Assembly: GCA_025769875.1 (NCBI GenBank)
Contig: JAGFNK010000696.1
Coordinates: 1-25,161 of the forward strand
Direction of reading: 5' to 3'
Source: Russula earlei
Lineage: Eukaryota; Basidiomycota; Agaricomycetes; Russulales; Russulaceae
DNA: 25,161 bases
The notes beneath the pieces are model-generated. The model had not been told where the DNA came from. It did no database searches and saw nothing but the letters and a program-made list of their open reading frames with translations. Positions 17,822-25,161 of the stretch are shown piece by piece. Position 1 is the first letter of the stretch, and each line of letters starts with the position of its first letter. The translations under genes and the position numbers were made by a program.

Positions 17822-20800
17822 GCCAAAATCTGGGATCTCATACTCAAAGAGGATTTTCTCTAGGCCAAAGTGCAACAGTCGGCACAGAGGCCCAAATAGA
17901 TACCATTGTCAACCATAAAGAGAACTCAATGAAAGTCCCTTTTATGCTAACAACCAATGGAAAGACTGGACAAGCGCTCCTTGACAGCGGAGCAACAGAA
18001 AATTTCATCAGTCAAGGAATTGTGGAAAAATTACAAATCCCACTCCGGACCCTTAGAACCCCCAGGCCCATCATTAATGTAGATGGTACCAATAACCAAG
18101 GAGGAGCACTAACCCATTATGCTCATATGGCCGTACGGCATGGCCCCACCACATGACTCCTCACCTTCTATGTCACAAACTTAGGAGAAGATAGAATGAT
18201 CCTCGGTTATCCTTTTTTAAAGGCGATTAACCCCCTTGTCAACTGGAGCACTGGTCGCCTAAGAAATCACTTAGGAGTCCTTCTCACCCCCGTCCCCCTA
18301 GCCAAACCACCAAGAATCCGGATCGCACAAATAAGGACAACCACCATCCCCCCTGAATACTTATGACATCAGAAGGTCTTCTCAGAAGAAGCAGCCAAAC
18401 GACTCCCACCTAGTCAGGGAGAACTCGATTTTAGGATCACACTAAAACCTGATGCCCCCAAGTTCCTAGATTGCCGAACTTACCCACTCCCCCAGAATGA
18501 AAAACAAGAGCTATCAAGACAAATACAAGAGGATCTAGCTAAGGGTTTCATCAAAGATGGCGTTTCAGACTTTGTATCCCCTGTTTTCTTTGTTCAGAAA
18601 AAGGATGGCACCACCCCACGAATGGTAGTGGATTACCGAAAACTTAATAATGCCACAGTCCCCGATTACCATGCTTTACCCAACATGGAAGAACAATTAC
18701 ATCGACTAAGGGGCAAAACCACCTTCAGTAAATTTGATGTCCGAGCCAGTTACAATAACATTCTAATCCACCCCGAAGATCGACATAAGGGCGCCTTTAA
18801 AACCCAATTTGGTACCTTCATCCCCATGGTAATGGGCTTCGGCTTTACCAATGCCCCAGCTGCCTTCCAACGAGCAATGAACCATACCCTCCGACCATGG
18901 CTTCTAAAATACCCAGAGAACACCTGCAATTACCTAGACGATGTGGCAATAGCCACAGGGGAGGGAGAAGAGCTCCTCCACCAACGAATTACACATGAAT
19001 TCCTTGACCTACTTGAAAAGGACTCCTATTTCCTGAAGGCGTCAAAATGCACCTTTGAACAACACAAGATCGATTTCCTGGGTTTCCGGATCAACCAGGG
19101 AACCCTCAAAATCGACCCAGTCAAAATGAACGGTCTCAAGAACTGGCCGAGACCCCCTAATAATCTGAAACAGGTACAACAAATCATGGGCGCCCTCAAT
19201 TACCAACGACCTTTTATCCGAGACTTCGCAAAAATAGCTCGCCCTATCTTTTCCACAATCAAGAAAGGAACCCCCTTCCTCTGGACCCCAGAAGCAACCA
19301 CAGCCCTGGAGACCTTGATATCAGCAGTCTGCGATGACCCGGAACTATACACTGCCAACCCTGACCTCCCTTATGAGTTAGAAACTGACGCTTCACAATT
19401 TGCCACCGGAGCAATTCTGTTTCAGAAAGACCCAAGAGGAAAAAGGAAAATGATTGGCAACATGTCACATGCATTCAATGAAGCAGAAAGAAACTATCCA
19501 GTATGGGATAGGGAGTTCCTAGCCTTGATTCTAGCACTCCAACACTGGCGATACCTATTGGTTGGAACAAAGTACCCCATCAAGATCTTTACTGATCACG
19601 CTAACCTTGCCCACTATCGACTCCCCCACAAAATTAATCGAAGAATTGCAGGTTACATTTCCACACTGGCAGACTACCATTTTGAAATCCACCACAAACC
19701 CGGAACCTCCAACCGTGCGGACGCCCTCTCACGACGACCTGATCACAACGATGGGTCAGGAGATAACCAAGATATCACGGCACTCCCCGACAAACTTTTC
19801 ATTCGCACGCTTCACACTGAAGATCTCTATACCCAAGTGCTAACTGAACAAAGGAAACAGAAGTCAGAACTCCTTATGTGGAAAATCAAACATGATCTTC
19901 AAGAAGAAGAAAACGCATTATTCAAAATGGGAAATTGGTAGTACCCTATCTAGAACCCCTCTTACGAAAAATCTTGCACATCTATCACGACAGTATTCTT
20001 GGGGGACACACAGGAAACGCCCGAACCTTGTACTCAATCCAAGAATCCTTCTGGTGGCCAAAAATGGCCTACTTCATACGAGACTACATTCGAGGGTGTG
20101 CCACCTGTCAAGCCAACAAGTCCTCCACACACCCAACTCGCCCCCCAATTAACCCTATTCCCTCAGAATCTCAAAAACCCTTCCAAACCGTTGCCATTGA
20201 TTGGATTGTCGACCTTCCATTATCAGAAGGGAACAATGCCATTATGACCATCACCGATCATGACTCCACCAAGGCAGCCATATTCATACCCTGCCGTAAA
20301 GATATGGGAACTCTGCAAATGGCCAAACTATTTTTACGCTACGCCTTCCCATGGACCGGAATCCCCTCCAAAATTATCTCCGACCGTGACTCCCGCTTTA
20401 CCTCCAACTTGTTTCAAGAAATTTCCCTGAATCCTCGGGATCAATCAAAATTTAAGCACTGCCTACCACCCCCAAACTGATGGACAATCAGAAAGGACTA
20501 ATCAGACCTTGGAGATGTATCTACGCATCTACACAGGAGAAAAGCAGGAAGAATGGGCGCACTGGCTCCCTATAGCTCAATACCATTTTAACGCCCACAA
20601 GTCTACTACCACCAAAAGAACCCCTTACGAACTCCTCATCGGGTTTCAATCCTCAGGGACTTGGCACCCAACTCAAGTCCAAGTTCCCCGGGATCCAAGA
20701 ACGACTCCAAGCATTAAAAGACATGAGGGAATCGGCACAAGAAGCAATGAAAAAGGCACAGAATAACTGGATCAAGGAAACCAAGTTCAAAGGTTTCGAA

Positions 20801-21284
20801 GAAGGACAGAAGGTTTGGTTGGAAGGCACTAACTTAAAAACTCCCCATCAGTTTCATAAGTTTCCGCCCCAAACGATTCGGCCCTTTTACCATTACCAAG
20901 CGAATCTCCCACATTGTTTACCAGCTCCAATTACCACCCCAATGGAACATCCACAACGTGTTTCATGCCTCCCTCTTATCCCCAGTCACCGAAACAGCCG
21001 AACATGGACCAAATTTCCCTGAACCACCACCTGACCTTCTCTCGGGAGAATATGAAGTTGAAAAGATTACCGCCCAACGTCTCCATAGAAACCGACTCCA
21101 ATACAGGGTCCGGTGGAAAGGGTATTCCGCAGCAGAAGATACCTGGGAACCTCTCTCAAACCTTAAAAACGCTCAAGATGCCATCACCATGTTTCACCTC
21201 CAACAACCCACCAAGCTCCGTACCATGACCACCACTGACTCTGACCCCGCAGAATCCCATCACTCAGATGAAAGCCTGGACTGA
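17818..21284 (+). pseudogene. Gypsy-2 pol: protease, RT, RNase H, integrase, chromodomain (broken)
   Basis: Starts at the ATG overlapping the gag stop. Protease has LLDSGATENFI (about 17976-18008) and MILGYPFL. RT has FSKFDVRASYNNI and the catalytic YLDD (18931-18942). RNase H has ELETDASQFATGAI, REFLALILAL, FTDHANLAHY and SNRADALSRR. Integrase has the zinc-binding H-H and CATC (about 20098-20109), DWIVDLPLS, ISDRDSRFT and, in the next frame, HPQTDGQSERTNQ with the catalytic Glu. A chromodomain ends it (EYEVEKIT, RVRWKGY, DTWEPLSNLKNA; about 21050-21190). Lesions: TGA at 18154-18156 and 18364-18366, and frameshifts near 19925, 20430, 20680 and 20855. It ends at TGA 21282-21284. Confidence 0.93.
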
Positions 21285-21379
21285 CTTAGAGCATCGGATT
21301 CCGAACACTTACGATACAACAATGTACATTACTCCCCCGAATTAACTCACATAACCCCCCTTCTTATTCCAGTTAACTG

Positions 21380-22855
21380 ACCCCGCTATCCCCGACCGCG
21401 GATATACAATTTTCAACTTAGCCGCCAGAGAACAACTTTTTTCTGGAATTCTCTCTCCTGGCAACTTCCGCGGTTTTCAATTACTCATGACGGACCCCCG
21501 TTTCTCTGAATTTCATCTATCCGTACGAAGAGCAGTACTTACAGATTTAGTATGGAACCATATCACATGCTCAGCCTACATAAATACCCCCACCCCTTCC
21601 GAGTGGTCAGCCTGGCACCACGAACACGCTACCTCTACTTACAACACTCCCATGTCGTCCCCCGTCTCTAACTCTTCCCCTCTACCTGTCCTCACCCCTT
21701 CCCCCACTATCAAACAAGAACCCCTCTCGCCTGAAATCATTCAAGCATATCATCGACCAACGAACCTTCATCGTCCCAGACTGAAACCGAGGTCCAAGAC
21801 CTTGCTGCTACCCTCAACCCACTCGCCATCCGAGAAGGAACACCTTGCCAACCCCGACCCAAGCAGACCCCACTCACCCTGGCCCCCCTTGGTTTGTTTA
21901 CGAACCTTACACGCATGTTCCCCCTTTTTACATTCACGTTAATGGGCGAAAGCGCCTATTACCATACTTACGTGTCGCCTTATATAACGATGAACCCATG
22001 CTTCTAGGGACTATGGGTCGAGGAGAACCCACTTATGGAGAAAAGCTCATCGCCCAGCCCGTTGTCTCCGCCCCTCATCCCTCTGTCTCTGCCTCTGACC
22101 TCCGCCTCCTCATTGAGGACCACCCCTTCCATTTTGATGCTGCCCAAGCCCTCGAAAACCTCCATGACCCTGGTGCTCTTGCCGACGTCTACCGTCTCCG
22201 TACCAGCTCTTTCAAGTTGAAAGTCTTGGAGGGCAAACGCGCCTCTATCCAAGGGGCTCTAAGCGTCCTTCAAGGGCAACTCGCTGATCGACTCCATGAA
22301 ATCCAGTCCCACACTAAAGAGGTCGCTGCCATCCGCAGTCACCTTCAGGCCAACAACACCTCCATCCGAGTTCGCCATCAACTCGATAACTTGATGACTG
22401 ATGGGGGGCTCACCCGCGACACTGGACCATATTACTCACTGGCAGGGAGCTACGACAAAATTGAGGACTCGAAGGAGTCATCCACTTCCCCTTCACCCTC
22501 TGTTCACCCCCCTCTCTCCCTGACCCCTCCGCTCCAGTACCTCCCTCCTCGTGTCGTCGACCAGTCCCAAAACGACGCTCCCATGGGGTCACCCTCCCAC
22601 TTCCCTCAAATGTTCTCTGATGATCGTCACCAACTTCAGAAACGGCAGCACGTCTGCAAACACTGCAACACCAGGGGGCACTGGAACAAGGACTGCAACA
22701 GACCTCATACTAATTGCAGCGGACAAGTGGACTGCATCCTCAGGAGGACTCACCGGAGCTACAGGGGTTTCTGCCCTAGGGCCATGGGGTCCCAAAGCAC
22801 GTGGCCAGAAATCGAGGGCGATGAACTCCGTGAGTCGGGCCCTGAGACCGATTAG
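21380..22855 (+). CDS. Gypsy-2 third ORF after pol, with CCHC zinc knuckle, one frameshift
   Basis: A coding-like frame opens near 21380 (AIPDRGYTIFNLAAREQLFS), reaches ATG 21487 (MTDPRFSEFHLSVRR) and goes through a Ser/Pro/Thr-rich part. Near 21880 it shifts frame into WFVYEPYTHVPPFYIHVNGR and LRVALYNDEPMLLGTMGRGE. Then follow a helical, coiled-coil-like stretch (about 22190-22390, VLEGKRASIQGALSVLQGQL), a Ser/Pro-rich linker and a CCHC knuckle CKHCNTRGHWNKDC (22655-22696). It stops at TAG 22853-22855, 16 nt before the polypurine tract. It is not envelope-like: no signal peptide or membrane segment. The function is unknown; RNA or DNA binding is inferred from the knuckle. Bases 21285-21380 hold nothing recognised. 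Confidence 0.7.
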
Positions 22856-22870
22856 TTCGGAGAACTAAGC

Positions 22871-22885
22871 ATGAAGGGGGCATGA
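22871..22885 (+). other. Gypsy-2 polypurine tract
   Basis: ATGAAGGGGGCATGA lies directly before the 3' LTR. This is where the RNA primer for plus-strand cDNA is expected. Confidence 0.75.
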
Positions 22886-23492
22886 TGTTACGACTTACCC
22901 CCTTGTTGGTTCGTCCATAATCCCTTCCCATCATTGTCCCTTTTATTATCTCCGTTTCTGTGGTTACTGTTTTATCCCTTGATGGTGATCCCTTATTGTG
23001 TTTCATCTATTGTGTTTCACTTATTATGTTTCATCTATTGTTGAGCTACTTTTGCTATTGATCTGCCTTCTCACTTATTGTTCTGCTTATAGTACTGTAC
23101 AGCCTCGCTACATACAGTATTTAAGCGCCTGTAAAAGCTGGGGAATGCCCCAAGCTTAGCTTTGTCCCATTTCCTGTCGCATCCCTTGCCTTGTACACTT
23201 TCTCAATCACAACTTGCTTGTGCTGGCCTACACCTTGCTTGACCTGAGCACACCTCAAGGAACCCTTGTGTTCCTCTTCCTCCTCTGCCTCTCTCTCATC
23301 GTCTTCCTCTCCTGTGAAACCAGGAGATCAACTCTGTCTGCGGACCGAGTCATTGTCTGACTCAGCCTTGAGATGCTAAACCATTGAACCGGTCTCCTTG
23401 AGCCGGCCCCACTGAACCCTTGAACCAAGTCACAGGGACTTGGCCCCCACTGAACCGTGAGCTAACGCTCTAACGGCCGCGACACCGTTACA
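22886..23492 (+). repeat. Gypsy-2 3' LTR (607 bp)
   Basis: It starts TGTTACGAC and ends CCGTTACA, followed by the TSD CTCAT. It carries 10 bp missing from the 5' LTR. The self-primer 11-mer is present at 23152-23162. Confidence 0.95.
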
Positions 23493-23497
23493 CTCAT

Positions 23498-24236
23498 CAT
23501 GCTTGCAGCCATTCCCCTGAAATGGGAAATGCTTGTCCACATCGTCACTCAGAACTATGATCTAGCCGATCTTAGTCCAAAGGATGTACAAGAGGCTATT
23601 GTCTCTCAATACCAAACTGAGGTGAATCGTGGCACAAACAAAAAGCACAGCACGCAGAAGCTTTCCGCTGTCAAGTGCAAGCACGGTGACCCCTCCTTCT
23701 CCAATCAGCAGCAGGGCAATAAGCCCAAGCACGATGAAGATAAGGATAAGTGCCAGCACGGTAAGTGCGGCGGCAAAGGAAAAGGGAAAGGCAAGGAGAA
23801 GGCTGATAACAGCCATGGTCCCGGACACTCCCACATTGCAGACGTTGCCGCACTCCCACTCCCAACCATTACCACTATCGCCCATCTGGGTCCCTCGGGG
23901 ATCCAACAACGTACCGTCCCAGCTGCAACTGACCCTCGCAAATGCACTCACAGCCCTTACAAGGCCTTGAACAAAGCGCTTGATCTTGCTGACGATCTTG
24001 GGGTAACCCCCACTATACAGACAGTCAAGACCCTCGAGCAGTGGATCTCGACTCAATCCGCTGCCTTGACAAGTGAAGTCAAACTCCCGTCGCCCGTTCC
24101 TGAGCCTATGGACCAGGATGATGGCGACTTTGCGCAAACAAACACGTCGGATTTATTCGACATATACAACAGTATCCCATCAGGTGCTGCCACCCCTGAG
24201 CGTGCTCTGACCCCGTCGGATGAAGCGCTTGATTAG
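23498..24236 (+). CDS. Copia gag, C-terminal part, ending at an in-frame TAG
   Basis: Continues the gag broken at 15719: LAAIPLKWEMLVHIVTQNY, then a Cys/His-containing basic region (KCKHGDPSFS, KCQHGKCGGKGKGKGKEK) in the place of a zinc knuckle, a Pro-rich stretch, and an acidic end (MDQDDGDFAQTNTSDLFDIY). It stops at TAG 24234-24236. The next codon in the same frame begins the pol region, so gag and pol are separated by this one codon only. The ATG at 23499 is internal to the joined protein and is not its start. Confidence 0.88.
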
Positions 24237-25161
24237 GGCAGCAACCCCAAAGATAACGAAGCGTGCGTGCACCTCCCTCTCTCCTTTCACTCGCTAAAGA
24301 ACCTATTAGCATCCCCCCAGCCCCAAAGCAGGCTAGATATGTCTAAAATATGTTCGCTTGTATCATACAATGTACAAATTAGCGAAGGGACTACTTCCCT
24401 TCAAAGTGAATGTAACAAAAATTGTTTGAGATGTAGAGGAAAGCACAACTTGAGTAAATTAGGATCCTTATGGCTCCTAGACTCTGGCACATTGGCACAC
24501 TTCACCTTCGAAATAAAAGCCTTTATAGAGTATACGCCGGCTTTGCTGCATGAAAGATCCCCTGTTAAAACTGCCGATAACACAATATATGTGGAAGGCA
24601 AAGGCACTGTGTTGCTTCGACACACTGTCAACTCTAAAATGGTTGTCACGCACATTTCTCCTGTTCTCTATATTCCGAAAATTAACACTCGGATATTATC
24701 TATGGGGGAGTTTTTACAACAAGGGATGCATGCATTAGGGAATAATAGACATATTTCCCTAAGAGAGGACGGACGAATAATCCTGTCCTCTTACCTCTTA
24801 TTCCCAGGTCAAACCACGTATTGGTTAGACGCCTCAATTGAAAGCGCACAAGCGCATTCTCTTATCTACATGGTAGATTATGATGTCATTCACCAACACC
24901 TTGGCCACCCATCTAAGGATGTCATAACATGTGCTAAGACACATACCAAGGGTCTCCCTGAAGACCTGAAAATCCCTCAGGAACAGCCGGTATGTCCTGG
25001 CTGCGCACAAGGCAAAATGCCTGCATCTGCGCACCCCCCTTCTGAAACTCATGCTTCCGCACCATTCGAGCGTATTCACTCGGACCTAAAGAGTTTCCCT
25101 GTGAAGTCGTATCATAAGTACGAATATTTCGTCAGCTTTATTGACGATTATTCCTCCTATG
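24237..25161 (+). CDS. Copia pol, 5' part: protease, GAG-pre-integrase, start of integrase (runs off the window)
   Basis: The frame set by gag stays open from 24237 to the window end, so no stop bounds it here. The first ATG is at 24339. A short Cys/His cluster (CNKNCLRCRGKHN) precedes the protease, whose active site reads WLLDSGTLAHF (Asp codon 24480-24482). The GAG-pre-integrase/zinc-binding domain has IHQHLGHPS and CPGCAQGKMP (Cys codons 24993-25004). Integrase begins APFERIHSDLKSFP (first catalytic Asp at 25083-25085) and reaches FVSFIDDYSSY. These make integration-competent cDNA in the copia cycle. No lesion is visible in this part. Confidence 0.9.

Larger units (their letters stand above)
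15720..23492 (+). mobile_element. Gypsy-2: full-length chromodomain Ty3/gypsy element, TSD CTCAT
   Basis: A complete element of 7773 bp with LTRs at 15720-16316 and 22886-23492 and perfect TSDs CTCAT at 15715-15719 and 23493-23497. The internal order is primer site, gag, protease-RT-RNase H-integrase-chromodomain, a third ORF, then a polypurine tract. The chromodomain places it among chromoviruses. The LTRs differ by about four substitutions and one 10-bp indel, so insertion was recent. Yet pol has two in-frame TGAs and about four frameshifts. Confidence 0.95.
14743..25161 (+). mobile_element. Ty1/copia retrotransposon, 5' two thirds, interrupted by gypsy-2
   Basis: The order is 5' LTR (14743-15210), gag (15217-15719 and 23498-24236), protease, GAG-pre-integrase and integrase start (24237-25161, open to the window end). 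Protease before integrase with RT not yet reached is the copia order. TTACA at 14738-14742 is the 5' copy of its probable TSD. Leaving out gypsy-2 and one CTCAT restores the gag frame. Apart from that insertion and one TAG between gag and pol, the visible coding sequence is open, so it was probably intact until recently. Confidence 0.9.

Noticed and set aside
21285..22885. Envelope gene as the third ORF of gypsy-2
   Set aside because: There is no signal peptide, no membrane segment and no fusion-like motif; it has a CCHC knuckle instead.
23562..24137. A 191-residue minus frame in copia gag
   Set aside because: The opposite strand carries gag continuous with upstream and downstream copia domains.

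Overview
The window looks like repeat-packed nuclear DNA of a filamentous fungus, most likely a basidiomycete. The signs are chromodomain Ty3/gypsy elements, a Ty1/copia element, a Tc1/mariner-like transposase with two introns of 48-49 nt, and no host gene. I cannot name the genus. Nearly every base belongs to a transposable element, and the insertion order can be read from target-site duplications (TSDs) and interrupted reading frames.

Right to left, the oldest recognisable layer is 'element E' (12766-14742, +). This is the 3' end of a gypsy-type element: a decayed zinc-knuckle ORF, a polypurine tract and the start of a TGTTAC LTR. A 533-bp solo LTR (13368-13900, TSD CAGAA) sits in its ORF. 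A decayed gypsy element on the minus strand, 'gypsy-1' (12765 down to 1 and beyond), abuts its left side. Gypsy-1 has a 5' LTR (10990-12765), two unrecognised ORFs before gag, gag with a CCHC knuckle, protease with a changed active site, and a split reverse transcriptase. Three solo LTRs of one family (A 3869-4831, B 7741-8701, C 11403-12344) lie in or around it. A 3.6-kb DNA transposon with 1.2-kb terminal inverted repeats (300-4871) is inserted in its RT gene with a TA duplication, and LTR-A is inserted in one arm of that transposon.

On the right a copia element (14743 to beyond 25161, +) is inserted at the end of element E's LTR. Its gag is split by 'gypsy-2' (15720-23492, TSD CTCAT), a chromodomain gypsy with both LTRs, gag, protease-RT-RNase H-integrase-chromodomain pol, and an extra zinc-knuckle ORF before the 3' LTR. 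Copia gag resumes at 23498 and is followed, in the same frame across a single TAG, by protease and integrase that run off the window.

Most notable: (1) in both gypsy elements the bases just after the 5' LTR are complementary to 10-11 nt lying 32-34 nt downstream of a TATA box, the arrangement expected for Tf1-type self-priming; (2) a post-pol CCHC ORF is shared by gypsy-2 and element E; (3) the long-TIR transposon has lost its catalytic domain exactly at an inverted-repeat junction; (4) copia gag and pol share a frame across one TAG. No tRNA, rRNA or CRISPR array was seen.
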